From positions 1-33,455 of the forward strand of contig NZ_JAMBOS010000035.1 of NCBI RefSeq assembly GCF_023715705.1: a DNA stretch of 33,455 bases. The letters run 5' to 3'. A program made the translations under genes and the position numbers. The stretch comes from Halalkalibacter oceani. GTDB taxonomy: Bacteria; Bacillota; Bacilli; Bacillales; Bacillaceae_D. How positions within the stretch are numbered: the first letter of the stretch is position 1; each line of letters begins with the position of its first letter. Under the pieces are notes generated by a model. The model was not told the origin of the DNA. It saw only the letters and a list, made by a program, of their open reading frames with translations, and did no database searches. Shown here in pieces: positions 16,243-24,620 of the stretch.

Positions 16243-16516
16243 GTATACGCCCTCCTGCTTGTTACCTATATGATGATAGTGTGTTATTTGTTTTTGTAAT
16301 TATACCTGTTAAAGAAAAACACGATAATCGAACTATCCCTATTCACTCTAATCGTATCGCTTGATTCTCCCTTCTTAATCCTGATATGGAGAAGCTACCA
16401 GTAGTAAGTCGGTTACAGTTTTGCTGCATCGAATTGTTAATAAAATGTTTAGATTTCGATAAATTTAGACTTCGAATCATTTATTGTTCCTTCAATGTGT
16501 TTCACTCATAATGAAA
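16243..16516. other. Intergenic region with no gene seen
   Basis: It contains the promoter region of the His-rich protein gene. No convincing operator copy or reading frame is visible. Confidence 0.5.
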
Positions 16517-16545
16517 AGACAGGATCTGATGAAACGACCCTGTCT
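16517..16545 (-). terminator. Terminator of the Csp-like gene
   Basis: AGACAGG and CCTGTCT form a 7-bp stem with an inner GA/TC-type extension, followed on the minus strand by TTTTCATTATG. It lies just past the stop of the copper-storage gene. Confidence 0.65.
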
Positions 16546-16559
16546 AAAGTGAATAAGTA

Positions 16560-16892
16560 TTAAGCAATCATTGACCGACAAACTTCGGCACAACGCTCAC
16601 ACGCTTCAGCACATTTTTTGCAATGCTCATGATGTTCTGCATGCTTTCTGCACTCTTTTGCACAAGCTTCACAAATCTCAGCACATAATTGACAAATTTG
16701 ATTCATAAAAGCACTATTTCGCGTCATTGCGGACACAGCATATTCACAAACCTCAGCACACTCACGCGTTAATTTAATACAATCTTTAAGCGAATTTAAA
16801 TCATTTTCGTTTAAACACGAATCAAAACAATAGTTACATGCCTTTAAACATTCTAAACACTCTTCGATACATTGCTTTTGTGTTGCATTCAT
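16560..16892 (-). CDS. Four-helix-bundle Cys-rich copper-storage protein (Csp3/YhjQ-like)
   Basis: A 110-residue protein with about twenty Cys residues spaced on amphipathic helices (CIEECLECLKACNYCFDSC, CIKLTRECAEVCEY, ICQLCAEICEACAKEC, CKKCAEACERCAEVC). Proteins of this family form four-helix bundles whose Cys-lined core stores many Cu(I) ions. It has no signal peptide, so it should act in the cytosol like Csp3. AAAGGAG precedes the ATG. A GGGTATA half-site like those in the CsoR operators lies about 32 bases upstream. Confidence 0.88.
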   Translation of the reverse strand: MNATQKQCIEECLECLKACNYCFDSCLNENDLNSLKDCIKLTRECAEVCEYAVSAMTRNSAFMNQICQLCAEICEACAKECRKHAEHHEHCKKCAEACERCAEVCRSMIA

Positions 16893-16923
16893 CTAAATCA
16901 CTCCTTTAATGGTTTACTATATC

Positions 16924-16932
16924 TATACCCAA
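16924..16932 (-). promoter_or_regulatory. CsoR-like half-site upstream of the Csp gene
   Basis: TTGGGTATA (minus strand) equals the right half of the copZ operator, but the left half is not conserved here. It may be a degenerate operator or chance. Confidence 0.3.
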
Positions 16933-17122
16933 TGCTCTAATTATTAAACGTAACCCATGTATAGTATTTAGATCTTTTATTTCGAATTCAGTATCAGTTT
17001 AATCAAAATAACCTTTTAAGAATAATATGACCAAGTAAGGAAGATATAAATTGTACCAGTTAAATTATTAATTTGTCATTGTTATGGTATTTATAGTATC
17101 ATAAAGATGGAGGGGATTGACA

Positions 17123-17488
17123 ATGAGAAAAATATCAGCTGAAAAGCTTGGTTCTTTGATCGTAGAAAGACGTGAGCTAGCAGGTTATACACAAGGAGAT
17201 TTAGGACAAAAAACAGATATTAATCGTCAAATCATTGGACGAATTGAAAACAAGAAACATATTCCATCCATCTTTCAATTAAATCGTCTTATGGACGTAT
17301 TAAATTTTGACCTTAGTGAGATTGCTGAGGAAAAAGAAGATCGTAACGTGTTTGTTGCAATGATGGGGGAAGCTCAAACGTCGAATGAGAAAGAATGGCT
17401 AGAAGACATGGTTTCCATGATGCTATGCCTGCGTAAACATAATAGAATCAGGAATGCGATAGATCATGCAAAATCCGTTGACAGGTAA
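17123..17488 (+). CDS. XRE-family helix-turn-helix regulator
   Basis: A 121-residue protein with an N-terminal HTH_3 domain (about 8-62): LGSLIVERRELAGYTQGDLG, then INRQIIGRIENKKHIPS as the recognition helix region. An acidic linker and a short C-terminal helical part follow. The ATG at 17123 is chosen over a TTG six bases earlier because GGAGGGG stands seven bases before it. Its end overlaps the ATG of the ImmA-like gene by 23 bases, so the two are translationally linked. It is likely the repressor or antitoxin-like member of a three-gene locus. A partly symmetric ATGGTA...TATCAT at about 17082-17101 could be its own operator. Confidence 0.88.
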   Translation: MRKISAEKLGSLIVERRELAGYTQGDLGQKTDINRQIIGRIENKKHIPSIFQLNRLMDVLNFDLSEIAEEKEDRNVFVAMMGEAQTSNEKEWLEDMVSMMLCLRKHNRIRNAIDHAKSVDR

Positions 17489-18356
17489 GGAACGATACGA
17501 GCTCGAAAAGCTGGTCGAGCAAAAGCGGGATATGTTTCAATTGGGTATGGGGGCACTAGGAGACGGGATATTACAGCTTGTCGCAAAACTAGACATCGGT
17601 ATGCTGTATTTGCCTAAGGAACCTGGTACACACGAAGAGCCCCTTTCTGCGATGTATTTATCTTCAAAAGAGAAGGAGGGAAATATCTTATCCTTCATTG
17701 GGGTCAACACCGCTCAATATTACGACACTCAGCTATTTGCGATTGCCCATGAGCTGTACCACCACTGGGAGGAAACTGAAGATCTTTATCTTTGTCGAAA
17801 CATGGAAGAGGCGAAAGGACTGAGAGAGCGAAAGGCAAATCAATTTGCTGCTTCATTTTTACTTCCATCTAAAACCCTTAAAGAAGCAATTCTTGAAAAG
17901 AACAACTATGAGCTAAGCGTCGATAATTGGAATTTATCTGCTTTATTACGATTTATCGCTAGACTCCATTTGGATTATAAAACACCGTACAAATCAATAG
18001 TTCGTCGGTTAGTAGAGGTAGAAGCATTAACTGATCAAGCGCTTTATCAAACTTTATGGTCACAAGATGTAAGAAATGAAACAAGCTTATATTATAAAAT
18101 TGCGATGAGTTATGACGCAGACGTGTTTACGTTATTAAATAAAAAGACCCACAAAATGGGAGCAGATGCACGTTTATTGGAACATATGTTACAAAATTAC
18201 GAAAGTGCGATTATTGGACTTGATGAACTGGCGGAGGACCTATCGCTATTTGGGAAGCAATTAAATGAGTATGGTTTGGAAGAAGAGCTTGAGCAAGGAT
18301 TAATGGAGGACATGTTAAGGGAGATTGAAGAAGGAGAAGCCGACGATGAAGATTGA
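17466..18356 (+). CDS. ImmA/IrrE-family metallo-endopeptidase
   Basis: A 296-residue protein with the zinc motif HELYH in IAHELYHHWEE (about residue 95) and a downstream acidic/zinc region, KGLRERKANQFAASFLLPS, typical of the COG2856 family. Such peptidases cut a partner XRE repressor, as ImmA does to ImmR in ICEBs1, and so relieve repression. The C-terminal 120 residues are alpha-helical and acidic, without a family I recognise. It overlaps both the XRE gene before it and the PIN-like gene after it (11 bases), so the three were one operon. Confidence 0.9.
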   Translation: MQNPLTGKERYELEKLVEQKRDMFQLGMGALGDGILQLVAKLDIGMLYLPKEPGTHEEPLSAMYLSSKEKEGNILSFIGVNTAQYYDTQLFAIAHELYHHWEETEDLYLCRNMEEAKGLRERKANQFAASFLLPSKTLKEAILEKNNYELSVDNWNLSALLRFIARLHLDYKTPYKSIVRRLVEVEALTDQALYQTLWSQDVRNETSLYYKIAMSYDADVFTLLNKKTHKMGADARLLEHMLQNYESAIIGLDELAEDLSLFGKQLNEYGLEEELEQGLMEDMLREIEEGEADDED

Positions 18357-18432
18357 CTTGTCAGTGCCAAATGATGCGTTGCTATCTCTAATTAACGATT
18401 ATAGTCAAATCCTTCCAATTGATGCCAACCTC
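18346..18432 (+). pseudogene. 5' part of PIN-like gene, interrupted by IS110-type element
   Basis: The ATG at 18346 overlaps the end of the peptidase gene. It encodes 29 residues (VPNDALLSLINDYSQILPID, then ANL) before the frame enters the element. The break falls right after the IDANL motif, where PIN domains have their first catalytic Asp. Joining base 18432 to base 20349 restores an open 244-residue frame with no lost or added base. Confidence 0.8.
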
Positions 18433-18942
18433 AATAAAGTTTAATTTTCTCGCTAATACTCGTGTATTCTCCAAATTTCACTAACACCAAATAGTAATCT
18501 CACCAGTACTACTGGATAGAAGTAGAACGAATTAAAATTTCTTACAGGGGATAATCCATCCTAACGTCCAAACTGGTATAGTTTGGTAATTGAGTAGTAT
18601 GACCGTGCCTATAAATCTCCACGCTACTCACGGTCGCTCACCCTCCCATGTCTCTCCGGATTGGTATCCATACCTTCCTTCGTCCTGCGTATCCATGAGG
18701 TGGAGGTCGGATAAGCTCCTTTGCTGGGTCATAAGCCCGTATGGTGAAAATAAACTCCGACTCTGCACTATTGGTGTTTGTTATTTGTAAGTATACAGAT
18801 GATGCACGGCTTTACATGGAGTGGCGGGCATGGTAGGCTTCCTTAGCCATGGGCGAATCATTGGATGACTCGCCGCTTCGCCAAGGAGCCATGCCCGCAG
18901 AGGCTCCGTGTCAAGCCACTTTGGGTGATCTGCTTTCTAAGG
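18433..18942 (-). ncRNA. Structured non-coding end of the IS110/IS1111 element, candidate guide (bridge/seek) RNA
   Basis: About 510 bases with no credible gene, GC-richer than the flanks. It contains a long hairpin at 18824-18898: GCGGGCAT pairs with ATGCCCGC, GGCTTCCTT with AAGGAGCC (one bulge), and inside it GGCGAATCAT with ATGACTCGCC (one mismatch). IS110-family recombinases use an RNA from the non-coding end to choose donor and target. On the minus strand CCGACCTCC (rc of 18702-18710) nearly equals the insertion site CCAACCTCC and could pair with its complement using one G·T wobble. The exact RNA ends cannot be read from the sequence. Confidence 0.5.
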
Positions 18943-20226
18943 TTACACTGCCTGTAATCCATCCATTTGAGGAATATCTTTTATTAATCTTGAACCATCA
19001 AATTCACACTGTTTTTGACCAATGACAAACAACACACGTAGTAACTTACAACACAAGGCAATCAAAGATTGTTGCTTTTTCAAAGGGCGTTCAGGGCGTT
19101 TGGTGTAATAGTGATGCAGGGCTTTAAATGTTGAATTATGGGCGACAAGGGGACGAATCGCTAAATATAAGGCTCGGCGTAATCGTTTCCTTCCTCGCTT
19201 TGTAATCCTTGTTTGCCCTTTACATTTACCTGAACTGTGCTCACGTAATGATAGCCCTGCTAAGTTCACTAATTGTTGAGGATGAGAGTACTTTGAAATG
19301 TCCCCAACTTCCGCAAAGAATAATCCAACAGTCACCGCCCCTAAGCCTGGAATTTTCATCATTTGTTGGGCACCAGGTAATGTTTCAACGATGGCTTCTA
19401 ATTCCTGATCCAACTCTTCTAATTGACGCTTAAAAAGCTCATACTGCTCAATAAGATTCTTCAGTTCACACTTGGCAAATTTCAAGCCTACTTCAATTCC
19501 AATGCTCTTTTTGGCTGTTTCTACAAGCTTCGTTGCGCGCTTAATGCCAACTCCTCGTTGGACATACGGTTTCCATTCTTGAAGAACCCTCTCTGGTGTC
19601 TTTTTATGAATATCAGAGGGGAACGGAAACAGCTTTAAGGTACAGAGAGCGGCTTTGCCTTCCCAATCTCCAAACACATCGAAAAACTCTGGAAAGTAGC
19701 GTTGAATCACATTTTGAATACGACCTTCTGTGATCATTAATTGTTCAGTAAGCTGATCTCGAATGTTTACGCATTCTCTTAGTTCCGCATATATGCCATC
19801 TAAGAGGTTTGGTACAGAGTATCGCCCATCTTTGATTAACTGGGCGATCACTTTTGCGTCTTTCGTATCGTTTTTCGTTGGAGAATTGTCATCAAGTTCT
19901 TTACTTTTCTTAACGTGCATTGGGTTCACGACGACAAAGTCGTAACCTTTTGCCGTTAGATAGTAAGCAAGACTCTTCCAATAATGTCCTGTTGGTTCTA
20001 CGCCAAAAATGACGTGATTCTTCTTGTGTTTTTCTTGGTGTTGCTTTACCCACTCAACGAGGGCTTCAAAGCCAAAGATTCGATTTTCAAAGATCAAACG
20101 CTTTCCAAAGTCTAATCCTCGATCATCTTGAGCACGTGCGACATGTTTGTCTTTGGCAATATCAATGCCAATAATTAATGTTGATGGTGTGATTTGCGAG
20201 ATTTTGTGATTTTGAGTATAATTCAT
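18943..20226 (-). CDS. IS110-family DEDD recombinase/transposase
   Basis: A 427-residue transposase. The N-terminal RuvC-like DEDD domain shows Asp in IIGIDIAKDKH, Glu in GVEPTGHYWK, and Asp/Asp in KNDTKDAKVIAQLI. A coiled region follows (about 240-310), then the transposase_20 domain with MMKIPGLGAVTVGLFFAEVG, LAGLSLREHSSGK and RITKRGRKRLRRAL, where Ser in the LSLREHSSG region is a candidate nucleophile. The start at 20226 is preferred because AAGGAGG lies nearby. A longer frame adds 33 residues with no ribosome site. It appears intact and could still be active. Confidence 0.95.
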   Translation of the reverse strand: MNYTQNHKISQITPSTLIIGIDIAKDKHVARAQDDRGLDFGKRLIFENRIFGFEALVEWVKQHQEKHKKNHVIFGVEPTGHYWKSLAYYLTAKGYDFVVVNPMHVKKSKELDDNSPTKNDTKDAKVIAQLIKDGRYSVPNLLDGIYAELRECVNIRDQLTEQLMITEGRIQNVIQRYFPEFFDVFGDWEGKAALCTLKLFPFPSDIHKKTPERVLQEWKPYVQRGVGIKRATKLVETAKKSIGIEVGLKFAKCELKNLIEQYELFKRQLEELDQELEAIVETLPGAQQMMKIPGLGAVTVGLFFAEVGDISKYSHPQQLVNLAGLSLREHSSGKCKGQTRITKRGRKRLRRALYLAIRPLVAHNSTFKALHHYYTKRPERPLKKQQSLIALCCKLLRVLFVIGQKQCEFDGSRLIKDIPQMDGLQAV

Positions 20227-20348
20227 TACGAGTCCTCCTTGGGTATCAATTAAGGGTCCTTTTTCGTTGCAACGATTGGACACCTCGTATAATACCAAGA
20301 GGGCTCTTTTTTGTTCAATCCTCAAATTTCTTCATTACAGGAATGCTC

Positions 20349-20996
20349 CTTATTCCTCCCAACCGTTCAAAAGTATTGGGTCCTCAGGCAGTTCTTGATT
20401 TTGATTTTTATCGAAGAATATGGCTCGATCCCTTATTTAAAACCTTTCCCTATTTAGCCATACATCAAGCTGTTTATGAAGAAGTAATTGTAAAGCCAAA
20501 TTTATCCAGATATATAGATAACAAAATTCAGCAACAAGCTCTCCTTCTGTTAAAGGACGAAGAATTGACCGAGGAGGAAGAATTCATTCGTCGATCGGTT
20601 GAACAAAAAATAGCTGCACCTACGAATTATGAACCAGAGCTTGATAACAAAGATGACCGCGGGGAAGTCAAATCACTAGCCTACATTCATGTGAAAGAGT
20701 TAATTTATTTTTGTTCCAATGATTCGAATGCTTTACGACTGGTTGAACACGCAGACAAACTGGAAACTAATTTGGATTCACTGATAACACTACGACTCTA
20801 TGAAATCATCTATTATTTAGTTACATTACGCATGGCAAGCCCAAAAACGATGCGTTCTCTTTATAAGTTTCATTATTTAGCAACGAGACATGAAAAAAGC
20901 ACGAATCCTAATTGGCAAGAATTTAAAGAAGGAATGGACACTCTCTATGCACATGCCATCCAAAAAAGCACTGGAAAGCCTACTCCACTCCTATAA
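20349..20996 (+). pseudogene. 3' part of PIN-like gene (third gene of the XRE-ImmA locus)
   Basis: The remaining 215 residues of the interrupted gene. With the 5' piece it shows a PIN-like order of acidic motifs: IDANLLIPP, then AIHQAVYEEVI, then DNKDDRGEVKSLAYIHV, then YFCSNDSNALRLVEHA. PIN domains are metal-dependent RNases and common toxins. The C-terminal part is helical and basic. The family call is by motif layout, not by a close relative I can name. The present ORF starts inside the element with an ATG that lacks a good ribosome site, so the toxin is probably not made. Confidence 0.65.
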
Positions 20997-21043
20997 CATT
21001 TTCGGTTCTATATTTTCCAAATACTCTTACTCTTCTCTCTCAC

Positions 21044-21077
21044 AAAAGACCCCAAGGTACTAAATTCCTCGGGGTTT
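21044..21077. terminator. Bidirectional terminator between PIN-like gene and YCF48-like gene
   Basis: CCCCAAGG and CCTCGGGG form a stem with one mismatch, flanked by AAAAGA and TTTAAA. It lies between convergent genes. Confidence 0.65.
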
Positions 21078-21092
21078 AAATTATAAATTCAG

Positions 21093-21995
21093 TTAACGCT
21101 TCGGCTGTCCTTCTTCAGCAAGCACCTCCCAAGATTTGCCAAAATCGGTTGTCTCATAAATACTTTGTTGATGAGAACCAATCAGGAGTCTATTTTTATC
21201 GGTTGGATGGATGTTAATATATCCTATCGTTTCATCGTCTACTTCGAAATCTAGGGACTGCCAAGTTTCACCAAAGTTTTCACTATAGTAAAGTCCTTGT
21301 TTCTCACCAAAGAGATACGCGAGTAATTCCTCTGACTCTGAATCAAGTGTCGTTAATGCGCTCGCGCTGAGGTTTGCGTTATTTTGTGTCCACGTCTCTC
21401 CTCCGTCCGACGAGGTATAGAAACCATTCTCCGTTCCAGCAAGTAAATGATTAGGTGATTGAGGATGGGACGTGAACGAAAGAACGGAGGCGAGCGGTTC
21501 TGGCATGCCAGTTACATCAAGCATATCCCAGTCATACCCCCCATTTTCAGACCTGTACAAATTGGAATTGTACACGTCAATTCCATACATGAAGTCCTTA
21601 TTTGTTTCATTTATGTGTAGGATATGAAAGTCCACTTCTTCATAAAGGGCAATCGGTTCCCACGTCTCACCAGCATCTTCACTAAGGATAACGCCAAGTG
21701 GGTCATTATAGTCTGATTGTACACTAGGGTGACCACTTGAAATCATCTTCTCACCTTCAATAATTGTATAGCCCATAAAATCGTGCTGCTGTTCCGGCTC
21801 TCCCATTAGATTCCATCCCGTTTCATCTGCATGCACTAAACCGTGATGCGTCGCTACATAAAAGCCATCACCTGTTTGTGCGTATTCCAGTCCGTGGAGA
21901 TGAGTGAACGAATCAATCCCATCTGAGTTACTTGAACATGCAGTGATTAAAAACAATGACAATGACAATAAACTTCCTAATAACATTTTTTTCAT
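21093..21995 (-). CDS. YCF48/BNR-repeat lipoprotein (F510_1955-like)
   Basis: A 300-residue lipoprotein: signal peptide with lipobox LITACSSNSDG, then a beta-propeller with repeated Asp-box/BNR-type motifs (EDAGETWEPI, SENGGYDWDML, SSDGGETWTQN, SENFGETWQSL, TTDFGKSWEVL). The sialidase-like repeats occur in photosystem assembly factors and in export-linked proteins of Bacillaceae, usually without glycosidase activity. It is the last gene of the cytochrome c maturation cluster and may help assemble or sense a surface redox protein. GGAAGGGA precedes the ATG. Confidence 0.8.
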   Translation of the reverse strand: MKKMLLGSLLSLSLFLITACSSNSDGIDSFTHLHGLEYAQTGDGFYVATHHGLVHADETGWNLMGEPEQQHDFMGYTIIEGEKMISSGHPSVQSDYNDPLGVILSEDAGETWEPIALYEEVDFHILHINETNKDFMYGIDVYNSNLYRSENGGYDWDMLDVTGMPEPLASVLSFTSHPQSPNHLLAGTENGFYTSSDGGETWTQNNANLSASALTTLDSESEELLAYLFGEKQGLYYSENFGETWQSLDFEVDDETIGYINIHPTDKNRLLIGSHQQSIYETTDFGKSWEVLAEEGQPKR

Positions 21996-22041
21996 ACTAT
22001 CCCTTCCTACTTCAATAATTTGTGTTTAAGCTAATCGATTC

Positions 22042-22257
22042 TTATTTTAACGCTTTTTTTCTTTTCTCAAATTCATCTTCAGAGATTTCGCCGCTTGCGT
22101 AGCGCTCTTCTAATATGGCATAAGGTGATTTCGCCCTTCCCTCCTGATTAAAGAGTAACTTTAAAATCAAAAATGTGACAGAGAGAAGTGCAAGAGCGAC
22201 AATTCCCATCGACAACATGTAAGTCCACATTTGTGAATGAAACATATGATTCATCAT
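22042..22257 (-). CDS. Small SHOCT-domain membrane protein
   Basis: A 71-residue protein with one membrane helix (MLSMGIVALALLSVTFLILKLLF) and a C-terminal SHOCT motif (YAILEERYASGEISEDEFEKRKKAL). SHOCT motifs mediate oligomerisation. It lies 14 bases past ccdA with a GGGGGG ribosome site, in the same operon as the c-type cytochrome genes. Confidence 0.82.
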   Translation of the reverse strand: MMNHMFHSQMWTYMLSMGIVALALLSVTFLILKLLFNQEGRAKSPYAILEERYASGEISEDEFEKRKKALK

Positions 22258-22271
22258 GCTTTATCCCCCCA

Positions 22272-22982
22272 TTAAAATCCCATAAATCCATTAAATACAT
22301 TGTTCACTAAATAGGAAGTAATTCGTGTCATCCAATCAAAATAGAGTGCGGTTCCAAAGACGATCATCAATGCGCCGCCAACTTTCATAATCAGATTCAT
22401 ATACTTTTTAATCCAATTCATTTTACCAATGAAAAATGTCATAAAAAAGAAAGGAATCGCAAACCCGACGCTATACGCACTCATATAGAGCATTCCCGAA
22501 CCTGGGTTACTCACACTTAAAGCGATCACAGAAGCCAATATTGGACCAATACAAGGAGTCCACCCCGCTGCAAAAGCAAGCCCAATGACATAGGTCCCTA
22601 CAAAACCGCTTGGTCTTTTTGAGAGCTTAACCTGATGATTTTTCATTAGAAACATCGGTTTTATCACACCGATTGTCACGAGTCCAAATACAACAATAAA
22701 GATGGCCCCAATCTGTCGAATCAAATTATTATACCTAATGAATAGTTCCCCAATAAAGGAAGTCGACATTCCGAGTACGATAAAAATTGTTGAAAATCCT
22801 AAGATAAAGATCAAGGTGTGTAGCATTGCTTTCGGAGGCAAGCCTTTCCCCTTTTGCTTAAAATCATCCATCGTTAATCCCGTTATATACGATAGAAAAG
22901 CAGGGTAAAGAGGGAGGTTACAGGGTGAGACAAAAGACAATACCCCTGCTGCAAAAGCTAAGAAAATTGTTACATCATTCAT
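22272..22982 (-). CDS. ccdA: Thiol-disulfide transporter CcdA
   Basis: A 236-residue membrane protein with six hydrophobic helices. It passes reducing equivalents from cytosolic thioredoxin to apocytochrome haloxidants outside. The two conserved Cys sit in FVSPCNLPLYPAFLSY and in AFAAGWTPCIGPILA, the classic DsbD-type SPC..P and GWTPCIGP motifs. AAAGGAG precedes the ATG. It lies 12 bases past the ResC/CcsB stop. Confidence 0.95.
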   Translation of the reverse strand: MNDVTIFLAFAAGVLSFVSPCNLPLYPAFLSYITGLTMDDFKQKGKGLPPKAMLHTLIFILGFSTIFIVLGMSTSFIGELFIRYNNLIRQIGAIFIVVFGLVTIGVIKPMFLMKNHQVKLSKRPSGFVGTYVIGLAFAAGWTPCIGPILASVIALSVSNPGSGMLYMSAYSVGFAIPFFFMTFFIGKMNWIKKYMNLIMKVGGALMIVFGTALYFDWMTRITSYLVNNVFNGFMGF

Positions 22983-22994
22983 AGTAAACTCCTT

Positions 22995-24188
22995 TTATGC
23001 ATAAGAGTGTAATCCAGCGACGACGAGATTGACTACGAGCAAGTTAAACATAATAATTGCAAATCCAATGACTAATAACCAGGCTAACCTCTCCCCATGC
23101 CAACCTTTTGAGAGTCGGAGATGCAAATACGCAGCATAAAATAGAAAGGTAATTAATGCCCATACTTCTTTTGGATCCCAGCCCCAGAACCGTGTCCACG
23201 CCACTTGTGCCCAAATCATTGCAAAGATTAATCCTCCTAGCGTAAAGACAGGAAAGCCAATTAAAATTGCCCGATAGCTTACTTCATCGAACAACTGTGG
23301 ACTGACGTTTTTGACGATTGGTTGAATCGCAGATGAAACACGCTTTCTCAATATTAGACGTAATGTTAGGTATAGTAGACTTCCTGAAAAAATCGACCAT
23401 AAAAGCGTATTGAATTTTCGCGGTGCCTCAACCCCGTTCATCCAACTTGGCGTTTCAATTATGGGACCAAAACGATTCTGATCAGAAGCAAATTCCCCTT
23501 CATATGGTCCTGCAATCGCCGGTAAGTCATATTCAAGCTGTGCTTCGACGTCCAGTTCGTTAACCCAATTAAATGTGACCGAATAATTGACAGCTGAAAA
23601 AATTCCAACTGTGATTGAGATCCCGATGGCACAAGTTATGGTAAATACGATGGTTTCAAGCCAAAACGTTTGTTTTGATCGTTTCGATTGGTCGACAACT
23701 CGTATTAAATAAATGAGACCTGCAATGAAGCCGATTCCCAATATACCTTGTCCAATCGCTGTCGTTATGACATGAATATGCAGCCAGTAGGATTGTAAGG
23801 CAGGTATCAAAGGAGAAACGTCACTTGGAAACACAGACGCATAGGCAATGATAACAACCCCTATTGGCATTGAAAATAGGCCTAGTACAGATTTTTTATA
23901 GATTAAATAGAGAATCAAGAACGCAAAGATAATGGTCATCCCTAAAAACGTTATATATTCAAACATATTGCTAACAGGGGGATGTCCGGCGGCTATCCAT
24001 CTCGTAATAAAATATCCTAGCTGTGATAAGAAGCCTGCAAGAGCAAGTCCAAAACCAATCCATCCCCACTTCTTCGCCTTACTTTGATCTTTTTTATTTT
24101 CATAGGAGAGTGTTACCGAATAAACAATTAAAGCGCTAATATAAATAAAAAAGGCGGCGAGCAAAAAATTACTACTTAATTCAACCAT
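22995..24188 (-). CDS. resC: Cytochrome c biogenesis protein ResC/CcsB-type
   Basis: A 397-residue membrane protein of the CcsA/CcmC superfamily. It carries the heme-handling WWD-like segment VAWTRFWGWDPKEVWALITF and flanking conserved His (SYWLHIHVITTAIGQG, LHLRLSKGWHGERL). With ResB it forms the system II heme lyase that attaches heme to apocytochromes. It overlaps the resB fragment by 8 bases. Since its partner is truncated here, function would need a ResB from elsewhere. Confidence 0.92.
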   Translation of the reverse strand: MVELSSNFLLAAFFIYISALIVYSVTLSYENKKDQSKAKKWGWIGFGLALAGFLSQLGYFITRWIAAGHPPVSNMFEYITFLGMTIIFAFLILYLIYKKSVLGLFSMPIGVVIIAYASVFPSDVSPLIPALQSYWLHIHVITTAIGQGILGIGFIAGLIYLIRVVDQSKRSKQTFWLETIVFTITCAIGISITVGIFSAVNYSVTFNWVNELDVEAQLEYDLPAIAGPYEGEFASDQNRFGPIIETPSWMNGVEAPRKFNTLLWSIFSGSLLYLTLRLILRKRVSSAIQPIVKNVSPQLFDEVSYRAILIGFPVFTLGGLIFAMIWAQVAWTRFWGWDPKEVWALITFLFYAAYLHLRLSKGWHGERLAWLLVIGFAIIMFNLLVVNLVVAGLHSYA

Positions 24189-24620
24189 TTTTTGATCCTT
24201 CTCCTTTCGAAGAGCCTACATCGTCTCTTCTATCGATAGGTTCACTAATTCCAAGTTTTTCAGTCAATTCAAATATCTCTTGTTTAAAACCATACCAACT
24301 TTTATTCGTATGAGCTGCTAGAACAGTTCGATCGCCTTCCTGTTTCAACCAAATCCGGCGATGTGTCCAGTAACTTCCTTGAACAAGTCCAATCATAAAT
24401 ATCGCACCACCAACAATCAGAAATGGTAACGTATAGTCTTTACGAACAGTTAACCCAGTAACGTGTTTTGTCTCAGCTCCAGACAACGTCAGTCGATAAT
24501 GATTCGAGCTACTAGGATCAAAATTTTCACCAATCGCAAGGAAACTGACTTCATTCTCTTCTTGATTGGGACTGTTCACTTCAAATATAAAAGCTGGATT
24601 ATCAGGATTTCTGAACTGAA
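24181..24620 (-). pseudogene. resB: C-terminal remnant of ResB
   Basis: Only the last 145 or so residues of ResB remain (from FQFRNPDNPAFIFEV). They include the extracytoplasmic part, one membrane helix (LPFLIVGGAIFMIGLVQG) and the cytosolic tail with HTNKSWYGFKQEI. Full ResB proteins exceed 500 residues. At about 24615-24625 the sequence passes into a transposase fragment on the opposite strand. The apparent start upstream is inside that fragment, so this is a truncated gene, not a short one. Confidence 0.85.

Larger units (their letters stand above)
18433..20345 (-). mobile_element. IS110-family (IS1111-type) insertion sequence
   Basis: An element of about 1.9 kb that splits a PIN-like gene. 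CTC stands at both junctions (18430-18432 and 20346-20348), and keeping one copy restores the host reading frame. This fits a short CT-type core without the usual target duplication. The recombinase is on the minus strand, with about 120 non-coding bases before it and about 510 after it. A long 3' non-coding end is the IS1111 arrangement, where the guide RNA lies downstream of the transposase. The end assignments come from the restored reading frame and could shift by 2-3 bases. Confidence 0.8.

Noticed and set aside
18590-18790. A 66-codon plus-strand frame in the non-coding end of the IS110 element
   Set aside because: No ribosome site and no protein-like pattern. It lies in the structured region better explained as a guide RNA source.
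24463-24618. The 5' part of the plus-strand frame leading into the transposase fragment
   Set aside because: It is antisense to conserved ResB sequence. The transposase-like protein begins only at about 24619.
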